64,000 nucleotides of DNA from Trichoplax sp. H2 (lineage: Eukaryota; Placozoa; Uniplacotomia; Trichoplacea): positions 310,001 through 374,000 of the forward strand of contig NOWV01000068.1 in NCBI GenBank assembly GCA_003344405.1, written 5' to 3'. Made by a program: the position numbers and the translations under genes. Under the pieces are notes generated by a model. It made no database searches, had not been told where the DNA came from, and worked only from the letters and a program-made list of their open reading frames with translations. Of this stretch, positions 1-12,651 are shown piece after piece; within the stretch, counting starts at the first letter, position 1; every line of letters starts with the position of its first letter.

Positions 1-3000
1 TCGTAAAACTAGTAAAACGAGTTCACAAAAAGTTGTTGATGATGATTTATTTCAAACTAACGACGATGAGGATGGTCCATTTGGAAGTAAAGGAGGCTTA
101 TTCAATGCTAGAAAAAGCGGTCTTTTTGATGACGATGGAGGTTTATTTGATGATGATACTAAACAAGACGTTAAGCAGGATATTGAGCAGGATACTGTGC
201 AAAAGGTAAAGGAAAAGCGAAATAGGACAAAGTCTGGTCGAAAGATTCCTGCTGGTGCTGTAGCTGTTTTTGGATCTGAAGACTCTGGATTATTTGGAAC
301 GCCTACGGAGGAATCCATTGCAAAAGAAAAACCGAATGATGATGATATTAAAAATACACCTACGAAAGAAGCGTCTAAGCCAAATATCAAAACGCAAAAG
401 AGCGTTAGCAAAGGATTATTTGATGACGATGAAGATGAGGATGAATTATTTGGTGCAGCTCCAGTTTCCATTAAAAAGCCACAGCTTACCAAGAAGATGC
501 CGCCCACTAGTAGCTTATTTGCCGACGATGATGATGATGACGCCGCTGATGACTTATTTGCGACGGCAGCCGCTACTACTCAGCCTACTAGAACAGCAAA
601 TGATAGAAAGAAAAATTCGTCAAAAAAGAAGGCCTTGGTTGGTGGCGTAGCTTTACCTAGCGCTTCGAGTATCAAAAGTAAAGTTCACAGACCGCCTTCA
701 TCAGGAAACGAAAGTGAAGAAGATAATCCATTACAAGCTAACAATTTACCAAAAACCAATAACACTAATTCTTCAAATGATACTGTTGGTATTGATGTAG
801 CTGCTGCTGCTACGGTTGCTGCTGTCGATAGTAACAATCAAAGTAAAGTAACAAAGAAATCAGGTCTTTTTGATAGTGACACTGATGATAATAACCTATT
901 CTTAGCGGATACTGACTCTAAAACATCAGGTAACACTTCTAAGAGTGAAGAAAAAACAGCTAAAAAGAAACCAGTTGGAGGTGTGGCTTTGTTTGGTGCA
1001 TCTGCTATTAAATCAAGGCGACCTCCCGATTCTGAAGATGATGACGATGAGGAAGATGACTTCAGCCAAAAAGGCAATCCACCTCCTCTCAAGATTTCGC
1101 AACCATCGAAAGCGAAATCTAATTTAGGTGACCTTTTTGACGAAGATGACGATGATGACTATGGATTATTTAATTCCAGTACCAAACCTTCTATTGTAGA
1201 ATCACCGGCTAAAAATGCCGGAAATGATGTAAAGTTAACAAATGCAAATCAATCAAAAAGTTCTACTGATAGTAAGAAATCAAGAACTGCCCACAAAGAC
1301 GCTAGCTTATTTGACGATGAAGAAGATGATGGACTATTTTCTACTACTACTCCAAAACCGCAACCAACAACCAATAAGCCAGTTCATAAAGTTGCAGCTA
1401 ATCCTGGCCTATTTGACGATAATGAAACTGAGGATGATTTATTTTTAATCACAAGCTCTGTTGAAAAGAAATCCGATAAGAGTAAGATTGCTAAAAAAGT
1501 TACGAATGAATCTAGTTCTGTTAGTCTATCGAAAAGTGAAGACAAAGCATCAAAGGACGATAAAGCTGAATCGTCAACAGCGTCCCCAATTAAGCCGAAA
1601 AAACTTCCAGCTGGTGCTAAGCCTATATTTGGTGCAGCTGGAATTGATATTTTCCAAAAGAAAAAAACTTCAGATGACAAAGGCGATAGTAATGAACAGA
1701 AGTTGCAGAAGAGCAATGTTGCTAGCCCTACCTTAGATGAGAAGAATGTATCAGAATCTGTCGTAGTATCTCTTGACAATCCACCCACTGTAAAAACACT
1801 AGAGAGTGTAAATAAAGGTCGAACGAAAGGTCAAGCCAGAAGGCGTCCTCCTAGTAGACGTGGAGTTTCCAGTAAAAGCAGTAGTTCGAGTCTGTCAACC
1901 CCTATATCGGAGAAACTGAATGATGACGTTTTTGATGCAAGTAATACGGTAGCTGTTAAGCAAGCGGGTGACTCTAGCACTGGTGACAGTATTTCAGTTG
2001 AAGCTAAACCTTCTACTAATCAGAAAACAGCGTCAGAGAATAAATCCAGCAGCATTTTTAATAGTAGCGATTGGCAAGACGATGACGAAGACGATTTATT
2101 TGCAAGTCCTGCTAAAATTAATAAGTCGGTGAAGTCCACAGTCGAAGTAGTGACTGCAGAAAGTGCAGTTTCCAATTCATCTTTAAATAAAAATCAAAAG
2201 ATCACTCCTAGTAGTACTAAGAAATCGCAACTATTTGGAGATTCTACAGATGATGAGGAGAATTTAGGTTTGTTCACGCCCGCTAAAGCCCTAGACGGTA
2301 GTTCGAAATCATCCGCCTCTACTAGCATCCCTGACAGCAGTTTACATTCAGCTTCTTTAAGCAAAAATATAGCTACGACAGATAGTCCAGCTAGCGCTCA
2401 AACTAAAAAAGGAAGGTCTGATTCGGGAATTCGACAACCACGAGTAAGCTCCCTTTTTGACAATGATGATAATGATAACGACGATATTTTTGGTGGATTT
2501 GATAAAAAGAAGAGCTTGAAAGGGAAGGTAGCTGCTAAAGATACCGTTTCGCAAGAACCACCGAAAAAAGATATTACGGCATCTGCTGAGCCAAAGAAAA
2601 CTGATAGTGAAATTGTTGATAATCCATTGTTAGCATCAGATAATGTAGTTCCAGATCGTGTTAATTCGTCCTCTGCTTCAGACTTACTGAATGATAGCAA
2701 TGGTAGAAATTCAGGCGAAAAAATTAGTAAAGATATCGAGAAAGTAGCAGAGGAAAGCATTCCACCTGTCCAAGATAAAGCAATGAAAAAATCGATCACA
2801 GCTGATAATCAAACTTCAACTGAAGAATCTTTGGAGAAGCAAGATAAAATCTCAGCTGATAAACCAAAAGATAGCTTGCCTTCTAAGGTTTCTGAATCGT
2901 CGACTGCTACTTCTAATTCTGATATAAAAAATGTCTCGATGTCTGCAAAGGAAGGGCTAGAAGTAAAATCGAAAGCAGTCAAACAAACTTCACAACCAAG

Positions 3001-3938
3001 TTCTATTTTTGACCACGATGATGATATTTTTGGAGATTTTAAAAGAAACAAGGCCTCCAAAACGAAGGAAGTGACTAAAACTAGTAAGAAAAACGAAAGA
3101 GATGTGGCAAATAGTCCTGGCGAACCCAATACGGCTGAAAATGCTCCTGACGAAGTTAGATCAATAGATGCTATTGATAAACAACAGTTCGTAGTAGATT
3201 CAAATCCTGTAGTCGCCAGTTCAGCAGATGAAGTTCATACACAATCGGCAGCCAAAACCACGTCAAAGCTTGAAACCCCAAGCTCTATTTTTGATGATGA
3301 TAGCGATATATTTGGAGATTTCGAAAAGAAGAAAGCATCGATAGGAAAGACAAAAGCTTCCAAGGTGGGAAATCGGCCTTTAACTGGTGGTGATAATGCT
3401 AGCAGTACGAATACGTCTGTCGAATACAACAATAGTGAGAAAGTTATTTCTGGAGGCCAGTCTGATCAGGCATCTAGCGAGAAGGTATACTATTAAATAT
3501 TCTAAATATGTAGTTGTTAAAGAGTTATCGTTTACTTACTTCGTTCGCTTTGATTTATTAATTTATTAACTTAGAAATCAAAGTCAAAACCATCTGATGA
3601 CATTTTTGCTGATGATCTGGGCATATTCGGTACCCCAGGAACTTCGAAGAAATCGAAAAAGAAAAGTGATATAAGTAATCAGAAAGGTAATGTAATATTG
3701 AAATGCTGCATTTAATTAGATCACTTCCCGCTAATTAAATTTTAGCGTATCATTGGATACTGCTTAAATTCTATGGTCTTTATACTCATTTATAGGTGCG
3801 GAAGAAACTCCGAAAGCTAAATCTAGTATAGCTAAGAAGAAAGGATCGAAAAAAGCTGATAAAAAGCCCGCTAAAAAATACGATATCTTTGACAATGATG
3901 GTACATTTGATGATCCTTTAAATGCTGGTGGAAACTAA
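1..3938 (+). CDS. WASHC2: WASH complex subunit 2 (FAM21) tail, 5'-partial
   Basis: Endosomal WASH-complex subunit. In animals its long unstructured tail binds retromer (VPS35), capping protein and lipids, recruiting WASH to endosomes. The frame is open from base 2. Exons: 1-3484, 3575-3686, 3796-3938, with GT-AG junctions in phases 0 and 1. What is seen: a low-complexity tail with many LF-acidic motifs such as GLFDDDEDDLF and IFDDDSDIFGDF, the class called LFa repeats in FAM21. Between them are basic stretches with family-like phrases, PVGGVALFG, PAGAKPIFGAAGIDIF and RRRPPSRRG. The C-terminus DPLNAGGN resembles the conserved FAM21 end (DPLNAFG). The N-terminal head that joins the WASH core lies outside the window. 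Many antisense and +1 frames here are shadows of the repetitive codons. Identification rests on motif layout and C-terminus, not on alignment. Confidence 0.88.
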
Positions 3939-4874
3939 ATCTTCACTGTAGTTCAAATTATTAATTTCACTGTTAAATTAGTTGCTTCTATGTTAAAGTT
4001 ACTTTATATTTGCATGTATTATAGCATATAGACTAGTTAATGCCAAATTAAATTTAATACTTCATTATGCATAAATATTTTAGAAAGAAAATTTGTTTGA
4101 CTACGTTACTGTATTATCAGTATATTGTATAAATGATCTAATTTAAATTTTTTTATTTTTGATTTAAAGTTGATCCGATTTACATTTTTATCTTCGATTA
4201 TCTACCAAGTATATTACTGAGGAAAAAGTTATTCATTTCCTGTATAAAAGTGTTAGTTATAAAATATAACCGAAAATTTAATACGTCATAACCAGTGATA
4301 CATTTGTGTATAAAATGACTATGAGTACTTTTAACTTATAGTTATCGCGATGATATGGACTCGTAAATAAAATTAAATCATTAATCTCGTGTCTCTTTTA
4401 CTTGAAATTTGAGTGCGATCAATTGTAATGTTTTTATTTCATTCGGTGGAATATACAGTATTTGCACACGTGCAAATATTGAAATTTTACAATCTAAAAA
4501 ATCGTCAATTTTGCGCTATGCTGAGGTGTACAGTAGTCACCGAAAATCGAAGCGTATTGGCATGTAAATACGCGCAATAGTAGATGCACTATGCTTTATA
4601 TAATAGTATTCTATTTCCAGTATATAATTATAATTGATCAACTGCAAGGTGAAGCCTCTCTGTTTACAATTATACAGTATTTGTAAATGCTTGTTGAGTT
4701 GTATTAGTTATGGACACAGACTAATTCTAGAATAGATTTGCAATTCCATTACAAAAAGCAAATAATCTCATTTATTGATATTTTAATCTGATATCTGAAT
4801 ATATTTTATATTTTAGAGCAATTCATAAAACAGTATAGGCCTATCAGTATAATACATTAACAGCAGTTAAGGAG
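3939..4874. other. Convergent intergenic region, 3' UTRs of WASHC2 and MRPL37
   Basis: No coding frame is seen. An AATAAA at 4366-4371 could serve WASHC2. TTTATT at 4771-4776 (AATAAA on the minus strand), about 100 bases beyond the MRPL37 stop, is a plausible polyadenylation signal for that gene. The rest is AT-rich sequence without recognisable structure. Confidence 0.4.
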
Positions 4875-5987
4875 TTAAGCTACAGCTTGGGCTTTTCTAT
4901 CTCCTTTTCTTTGATAAAGCTGTTGTATTCTTCTATATTCGTCGGAGATGTTTTGCAAATCAATTCCATACATGATCGTTGATAACCATAATTGCCAGCA
5001 TTCTTGATTGAACCTGATGATACCTTCTTTCTTCTTTACCTTTTGAAATAATGGTAATGAATGCTTAATCCATACTACATTTTTTATGCCTTCGTTATCT
5101 GCTAAGTTTAGGGTGTTTAACTGATAATAAATAAAGGCAAACATCCTGCCATTGGTAACAATTGTGTTCATAGCTAATGGATTATCTATTAACTCTTGGT
5201 CTGTTCTTATCTTATACTCATTTACAGCAACAGCTCGCAAGACAGCATGACTGTACATGATTGCATGGCTTAGGAGTTGCGATGTGGGTCGCGATTTGGC
5301 TTTCAGATCGACGAGGAAGAGTGTATGAGGATAGGGGTAAGGGCTACCAGGATGAAATCCATAGGAAAGGTCTTTTTGAACTCGATATCGGGACATATCG
5401 ATAACAGGTGAGACAGGGGCTACATCTTGTATCGGCTGATTGAAAGTGGATTCTATTTCATTTTTGGAGGCGAACAGTTGTAGCGGCTTAGAAGAGCATA
5501 ATAAAAAGCCTGGATGTCCTCTTACAGCGATATGATGTCGACTTCTGCGCCAATCGGCTGCAATTTTAGGTTTAAATGTAAACGATCGGTCAAGCAATTC
5601 AGGGTATTTATGAGCTTGTGTGGCTACAACTCTTAGCATATTTTGAGTTAAGCTGGTATTGTGATATTCGCGTGTGGCAATCTTTTCTTGATAGCCATAG
5701 ACACGAGATTGAATGACACAATCTTTAATAAAACCTTCCAATTCTTTCGCGATCGGTTGTAATAATTCTTGCGTAGGTAAAGTAGCAGGTAAAGCATCGT
5801 CCGAGAGAACAGTTTTGGTTAAATACAAAGCTTGTTTTTCACCTTCCAATATCGTGACATGTGGGTGATAAACGAAAGCCGAAAAGGTTGAAAGGGCGCC
5901 CAAGCAATCTTTGCGGTAAGTATATTTGACCCCTAATGTTCTCGTACGAGTGAGTGCTGAGATGGCAATACAACTAATTTTGGCCAT
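4875..5987 (-). CDS. MRPL37: Mitochondrial ribosomal protein mL37
   Basis: Protein of the large subunit of the mitochondrial ribosome. From the first ATG the frame encodes 370 residues in one exon. It shares family signatures with human MRPL37: ILEGEKQALYLTKT (human LLEGVKQALWLTKT), PVSPVIDM, GFHPGSPYPYPHTLFLVD (human GFQEGYPYPYPHTLYLLD) and TNGRMFAFIYYQLNT followed by DNEGIKNVVWI. Human MRPL37 has 423 residues and about 50 more before the LEG motif, so the N-terminus may be incomplete. The frame stays open above the ATG into an acceptor-like ATATTCCAG, with exon edge at 6003, so a 5' exon carrying the import presequence is likely. The ATG at 5987 is therefore a minimal start. It is convergent with WASHC2 and divergent from the CXorf65-like gene. 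Confidence 0.93.
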   Translation of the reverse strand: MAKISCIAISALTRTRTLGVKYTYRKDCLGALSTFSAFVYHPHVTILEGEKQALYLTKTVLSDDALPATLPTQELLQPIAKELEGFIKDCVIQSRVYGYQEKIATREYHNTSLTQNMLRVVATQAHKYPELLDRSFTFKPKIAADWRRSRHHIAVRGHPGFLLCSSKPLQLFASKNEIESTFNQPIQDVAPVSPVIDMSRYRVQKDLSYGFHPGSPYPYPHTLFLVDLKAKSRPTSQLLSHAIMYSHAVLRAVAVNEYKIRTDQELIDNPLAMNTIVTNGRMFAFIYYQLNTLNLADNEGIKNVVWIKHSLPLFQKVKKKEGIIRFNQECWQLWLSTIMYGIDLQNISDEYRRIQQLYQRKGDRKAQAVA

Positions 5988-6210
5988 TTCGCTTTGCAAT
6001 GATCTGGAATATGTTGCAGTGATTAATTAAACTTCATGGAGGAATGAGACAACGGTCTTGATCGTTCAGAACGCGTGCTGCTGTTTCCGTATACTGCACC
6101 ATCCAGTCAGAGTCGAAATGGGTAGTGGGAAAGCGCTTGGAGTAAGAGATTTCCGACTGACAGACGGGCATTGGTACTGAGCATACTCAGTGAGCGATCT
6201 AGAGTTCCAG

Positions 6211-6690
6211 GGTACAGTACACGTCCAGACGGTATACAGTACTGTAGTACTATACACTGTACACTGTATAGTGCTGATTACCAGTCTGAGTCATAGTGTA
6301 CTGTATAGTGTATAGAACAATACTGCCATACTCTACTGTACCAGTGGTCAAGAACCAAGAACTGAACCATGGACAAGGAGAAATTCCGATCTTCTGTAGT
6401 GATCTATGACTGCACGTTACCTTTGTATAGCAAAATTGGCGTTTATTAAGATATGACGCTGTGGATGTGGTATAAAACTGAAATTTAACTACCTATTTCA
6501 AATATACAGCTCATATCCTGTCGATTGATATGAGTTTTACTCCAAACTGGTCAATGCTTCTCCATTTATTCCATTTTTCGTCAGTATCTGTTCTGTAGTC
6601 ACTGGCAGAGTACAGTACAGTATACTGTACTCTACAGTACGTACTGTACAACTGTACTGTAGAAAGGCAGCGATACTGTACAGTACAGCG
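6211..6690. repeat. Palindromic TACTGTA/TACAGTA arrays (two clusters)
   Basis: Two clusters, 6211-6344 and 6609-6690, consist largely of interleaved self-complementary words such as GTACAGTAC, TACTGTA, GTACTGTAC and TACACTGTA. A small outlier lies at 6899-6915. The same vocabulary recurs at 51430-52320. Short reading frames here are by-products of the repeat. The arrays could form cruciforms or be remnants of a foldback element; the sequence alone does not decide. Confidence 0.8.
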
Positions 6691-6747
6691 TGTTTCGGAA
6701 TGTGTTGCAACGAAATCCATACAAATTTCTATAAATTGTTACGTAAC

Positions 6748-6845
6748 TTTCCGGTTTTTTGGGGAGAAGAAAGCCTATGAGTTGAACGGTATGGATATGA
6801 GATGCATGTTGTACTCGCGCGCGCAATCGTAACGCAAATGTTCAT
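6748..6845 (-). other. Candidate 5' exon of MRPL37 (mitochondrial presequence)
   Basis: On the minus strand an ATG at 6845 opens a frame beginning MNICVTIARASTTC and continuing with many Arg, Ser and Thr and no acidic residue, as expected of a mitochondrial targeting peptide. A weak donor (GTTACG) after 6748 leaves phase 2, which fits the phase needed by the acceptor at 6003 above the MRPL37 exon. The donor is poor and other exons are possible, so this is only a suggestion. Confidence 0.25.
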
Positions 6846-7665
6846 CAAAGTTCAATGTTGAATTCACTATTTCCATAGTTTATTTGCTATCAGTATTTTG
6901 TACTGTACTGTAGTATGATGAATAAGAAAGCCCCCAAATTATGACCATGGACAGACGTACAGACAGTGAGATGATAGAAAGTCTTTTCCAACTTTTTGAT
7001 TGCAAGATTATGAATGATCTTGTGACTTTCACTTGAAAATCCTTCTAGAAGTGTTCAAAGCTACTTCATCTGACATTTTAACATCACCATGTGATTAATT
7101 CATTCCATTTCACGGTAGAATACTGACCTTAGTTACATAATTAATAAGATGCTCTAATAAAACATCACCGACTAGAAAACTATCGATCAATGAAAGCGAT
7201 TGTGGAGAGACATTCAAGTACATACGAAATCCCCTTCAGAAAGAACATGATTGCAATACTCTTCAATATGAAACACCAGCCGCTTTTGATACAGTAGACT
7301 ATACATTGATCAAAGGACAACGCTATTGACAATAATACAATAGGATAGTGGAGTGATTGTATTCAACTTTCCTATTGTGAACAAATAAACTCATTTTGAT
7401 TGGTCCATTCCGTTGCCATTACGACGGTCAAGGATACTTGTTACTCCAGTCAGTACGTTTACTATTGATGTTATTCCTTATGACCTATTTTAGTTGCCAT
7501 TTGGATAAGATTATTGAAGGATCAAAAATAAAGTCACTTGAATACATCTAAATCGATCTTAGATTAGATTAAGATAGTTAGAACAATTACTTAATTTACT
7601 TGATAAACGCTTGCTTACCCACGGTATCATCTCATCGAAAGACGAGGAATCCATCAATCGCAACG

Positions 7666-9221
7666 ATGTTTATTAAAGTTCGCTATAGCGGTAAGATTGA
7701 GATGACGAGTGGTAAACATATTTGTATTCTTATAAATAGGATGCAATTATACATCAACAAAATAAAGTCTAGACAACGTTAACAATATAGAGAGGCATTT
7801 TTTTATTGATATCGTCGACGAGTATTCGACATAAGAGTAGATATCCGTCTTCAGTCTTGTATATTTTAAAATACAGTATAAAAGTAAGCATATTCTCTAT
7901 CGTATCCGTCAATTTCTAGATAGCAAAGAAGTAATCGTTAATCCTAATTGCCGTGTCTTTGTATTACTTGAAAGTTTAAAGAAGACTTGTTCACTAGAAA
8001 GTGATGGTAAGTAACGTGTTGCATGAAAATGTAGACATCTTTATTCTTCTATCCTTGATTAGTATAGCCCTCAAGTTTTATTCTATTAATATTGGCCAAT
8101 TACGCTTGCTTATTGTCTATAAAATTACTTTACCTTTTATTGGTATCCTTGACTTAATGATTGATCGAATGATATTACCACAGTTACCGTCGATTTATCT
8201 GACGAAGAGGGCAACGTAAAATTTTTAAGCGATTCTTTGAATAGCTATGCTAATGAACATCTGAATGAGCGAAGCAGCTACATCTTAATCAGAGTTCAGA
8301 GTAAGTACAAGCATATGTACCCTCATATTATTGTACAGTATGTCAATAGAGTAAGTCTTCGACAAGGCAAACAAACATTGAAGCTGGGCGACGATAACCA
8401 TCATTACTAAACGAATGACTCAATTCTCTTAAGTAACCTACTTAATAATATAATTATAGTTATAGAATGAGTAATAATTGTATTCAAATTTGGTATCATG
8501 CTTATTAGGTAGTAGTTGTATCGCTTAGTGGCATATCGTATCATACAATTGGAATAATACAATTTGCATACACTTAAGAAAAGTCTTCTAGATTAACTTC
8601 ATAGTCATAACGACTACTGTTAAGAATGAAATTTTGAAAATTATTTAGAATCATCTAATGATACCAAAAATTACGTTCCCTTGCTTATCGATGATGAAGT
8701 AATCAATGAAGAATTCCTAGGTAAGCATTACAGTATGCCAGTATCGATAACCCTAATAGTCTTATTTTATTGATTGTTTAATTCCATCTTTAACATTTTA
8801 TCACTTTATATCTCTTGCTTAATTACGTATTGATCATAATAAGAAATTAAGTACAGTATAGGCCGGTCTAAAATAGTGATATACTGATGATGTAAGCGTT
8901 ATTACAGAACTGGAGTATCACATATGGACTTAACGCTTACTCTTGTACTTATTTTGAGTAGCACGCTTGCAACCTAAAATTACCATCGAGGAATCAGCTA
9001 GTATGCAGAGTCTTACAACTAAGGCATTAGCCCCTCAAGCTCGACGAACTAGTTGGTTTGTCGGAAAGAAATCACGTAATGGGTCAAATAAGACGAAATC
9101 GATCAATGAAGCAAAATTGAAAACTGGCCAGGACAAAAGTACCACAGAAAAAAGATCGACATCACAAATTGGTAGGAAAATTAAATCTCCATCAAGAGAA
9201 TTTAAGGCAGGTAATGCTTGA
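7666..9221 (+). CDS. CXorf65: CXorf65-like protein (uncharacterised conserved family)
   Basis: Five exons: 7666-7690, 7920-8006, 8184-8300, 8649-8720, 8962-9221. All junctions are GT-AG and phase 1. They encode 186 residues, against about 183 in human CXorf65. The order of conserved phrases matches the human protein as I know it: start MFIKVRYSDSKEVIVNPNC (human MFIFIKHGDNQQFLVNISC), VFVLLESLKKTC (human LTVLLQYIRSKVG), VTVDLSDEEGNVKFL (human ATIDLCDETGIMKLL), ANEHLNERSSYILIRVQ and NYVPLL (human AFVPLL). The N-terminal ~65 residues look like a compact ubiquitin-like fold; this is inference. The last exon is Lys/Ser/Thr-rich and probably disordered. The function is unknown in any animal. Exons 1-4 are too short to be seen by simple ORF scanning. 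Confidence 0.85.
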
Positions 9222-12200
9222 TAAATAAGGAGTGCTTGATGAGGTAAAGAGGTTGATCTCAGGTTAACAAGTAGCAATAGCTGCTTAATAATTAATATAA
9301 ATCATTGTTTCATGGTTATATTGTTAAATCGATTATGCCTATGGCTGTTAACTATCTGATATATTTTTGATATTAATATCACTGTTTATAAAATTTACTT
9401 CATAATATTGGCGCATTAGGCGTAAATACAATAATAATCAAGGATATCAGTCCGTTTATCTTATTACAGTATCATAAGATATATGAATCATCAGATACTC
9501 AAAAATATGAACGTTTATGATTTGAACTTAAATGATATTTAACCCAGATATTAAGATTCATCTTTTCAAGTCATTTCTTCAAGATAATACCTTTATAATT
9601 TTGTGCCATATTTATTCCGTAGTCAAATCTATTTTGATATAATGATGTATAAATTTGATTTATGTGACTACTATCTATTTTGTATTGCAATGGTGAGCCA
9701 ATCCATTTAAAGCCAATCTTGGCAAGAAGCGGTATTCATATAATGTAACGTAGTTTTAACCTAGTATTGCTTAATTTATTTATCTGCATAAAGTAAAAGC
9801 CTATAAATGTGATTTAGTCAAGTTTAAACTCCTATTTGAGAGGAGTAATCATTAAATTTAATAAGTTATTCATTTCTTTGCTTAGATTGGATTTAAGCAT
9901 TAAGTTATTGATATTACTTTTGTGATAACTAGTCCTGAGGCCATCTACCATCGTCAATGTTATGTTTAAATTTCATTTTTGGCAATCGAACCCATTTAAT
10001 CGTGGGTCATAAACATGTACGATTAAAAGCCCTCAATAAATTTTATATTATATGCTCCATCATTACTCTTTATTCAGATATCTGCTACTACTGAGTTTAC
10101 AATATTTGGACCCTGTGCTGTAAATACTGTTAGAGTGTTAATGGATTTTTTACATTAATTTCGTCATCAAATATAATTCGATTTTGATTTTGATTCTTAC
10201 CCAGATATCGAAATTATCAATTATAAGGTTATAACTAGCTGAACAACTTAAATTTTAGATCACAGCTTTCCATTAAAGGATAATTTGACTTGACATGCCT
10301 GTTAATAATTGACATTAAGCAGAAGTTTTTTAGGTCAAGCGTTATTATTATTTAATTAAAAATCCTGAGAGTTTAGTAGTTTATTTTTTGCGCCTTTTAT
10401 GAGATTGTTGCAGCGAGAAAGATATGCTGGACAGATTTATAAAATTGTTGACGCTACACAGTTTTTCAATATTCTGGGCCGGCTAATGACAACCAAGTAA
10501 ATTACAATAACTTTCTCTCTCACTAAATTTTTAAAGTTTTCTACGTTTTTTTAAGACTATCGTCAACGTTCAATTAACTTTACTACTTTAGATTCTATTA
10601 TATATAATGGTAGCAAATGAATCATATCGGTTTTGTACCAGCATTTGCAATTCGAATACAACTAAGAGTCACAAATGTCTGATTACACACTCTTATTATT
10701 GCTTAGTCTGTGTTAAATCCTTTATAAAAACAATTTTATTTTCAATAGCAGTTTTTAAGAACGTAAAATAGAAGGTTTGGACTAGCTATAAGTTTCTTAA
10801 TTGAAATGAAAGTCTTAGAAAGAAATTTAATTTCAAGCAGATATACCCGGGCTGATTTAATCTTTTTGGGGTATTTCTGTGTAAGACTACAGGTGTAAAG
10901 TTTTCATATTCATATTCAGTACCTCATCAATGAACGAGTCGTTTAATATAAATTTTTCTAATTATTTCTGAAAGAATAAGGACAAAGTAAGAGTTGGGGT
11001 ATTTTAAGTTCAATTACAAGGCTCTGCTAACGTACCCTTGAAAGAAGAACATAGATTGGCTGCAAAAACTGAGTACTGTTTTAATTCTGAATTATTAAAG
11101 CAGACAATTAATAGTTATGATACTAACGTCTCGCAGTTATAGTCAGCCTATACATCGGTATACTGAAGCACTGCAAGTATGTAGTATATTCATAACAAGC
11201 AATGCATACTTACAGAGCAAATAATCAATTAGTGCATGTATCATGAGATTTATGAATTTATATCAGCAATGAAGGCATGCTATTTTACAAACCATATTTT
11301 ATTATAAATCAAATTTTATTGTAAATGTGTATCCCAATTCTCTTTCGCACTAATATTCTATACGTACAGTATGAGAGTATAAGTGTCAAATGCTTTAATC
11401 GTGTAGTGAACTTATTTATATTTAATTTATCATACCAAACATACTCTATTTACTGGGTATATGCATAACCAGTAGCTAACCCTCTTTTATTTAGCTATTG
11501 CTCTTACTTGTCGGTCAACATTGCCTATAGCTATGGCATATTGATTTATAGAGATTATAGCTTTGGCACCATACATAAATTTTATTAATATACTGCGTAC
11601 GATTGTATAAATATAGAACTATAGCTGTAGTGTATAATTATTGTATAAAAATACACGATTTAAGCTGCTTTTATCCTGCATATAATTACTATCCGCGTAT
11701 GACTAATCGATTTCTATCTACTTAGTCAGACGTAATGACTTGTGTGGAATTATTACTAGTGATGATATCATATTTATTTTGAACTCTAATTTTTGGTAAG
11801 TGAGCGATTAGAATCAGTTTGGTCTAATTTTTTATTTATTAACTATAATTATAACCTACATCCATGGCAATCTACGTGTTAAAAAACCCATGCAATCATT
11901 TGTGTTTTACAAAACTCATATACGCTGTAATGATTGAGTACAGTAAAGCTATTTATGACTGCATGCATATGTGTTGGATCTTAATTGGAAAATATTTATA
12001 GGGAATACTAAGAAATTGACAAGTATCGTAAATACATTGAGAACATTTTCTAATAACTAGTTAACACTAGTATAATTAGCTACGTTCTATTGCTTATACG
12101 TTATTGTTATAAGCTATCTTAAAATGCACCTGCATATCACAATTGAGTACAAACAAGCTAAATTTTAGCCAGCTGATTTATTCTCATAATCTTAACTACG

Positions 12201-12651
12201 TATTATTAGTTGTTAGTTATACACTTACGTTGTCATCACTAACTATTTTGATTGACAACTATACATTTGATGGAGAATAAACAGTCTAATTGTTAATATT
12301 AATTTCTGTTTGACTGAGAAAACGGCGATAATCAACCTCAAAGGTATATTACTCATTTAACTTATTATCTACTTTTAAATTGTAATAATTCTAACAATTT
12401 ATAACATAATAACTGATAGATGCATTCAATTCTTATAAAAGTTAATATTCTTTCAACAATTCCATAATTCGTGCTATTAACATTGAGTATGATCTCATCA
12501 TAAGATTAAATAAGAATTAAATGCCAAGGAATTCTAAGTCAATGAGGATGCCTAATGGACATGTAATCATTATCATTTTTATCGACATAAGAAAGCGAAG
12601 ATAGCTTGAAAGAACTTCTGTCCACGATAACATATTTATTTGATGTTTACG

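Larger units (their letters stand above)
5988..7665. other. Divergent intergenic region between MRPL37 and CXorf65-like gene
   Basis: This should hold both promoters. It contains the palindromic TACTGTA-rich clusters listed separately and a possible MRPL37 presequence exon at 6748-6845. From about 6950 to 7660 I see only AT-rich sequence. No TATA box can be placed with confidence. Confidence 0.4.

Noticed and set aside
52-3432. Many antisense and shifted open frames across the WASHC2 exon (Ser/Phe-rich minus-strand frames, Met/Leu-rich plus frame)
   Set aside because: They mirror the GAT/GAA-rich acidic repeats of the real frame and have no independent signals.
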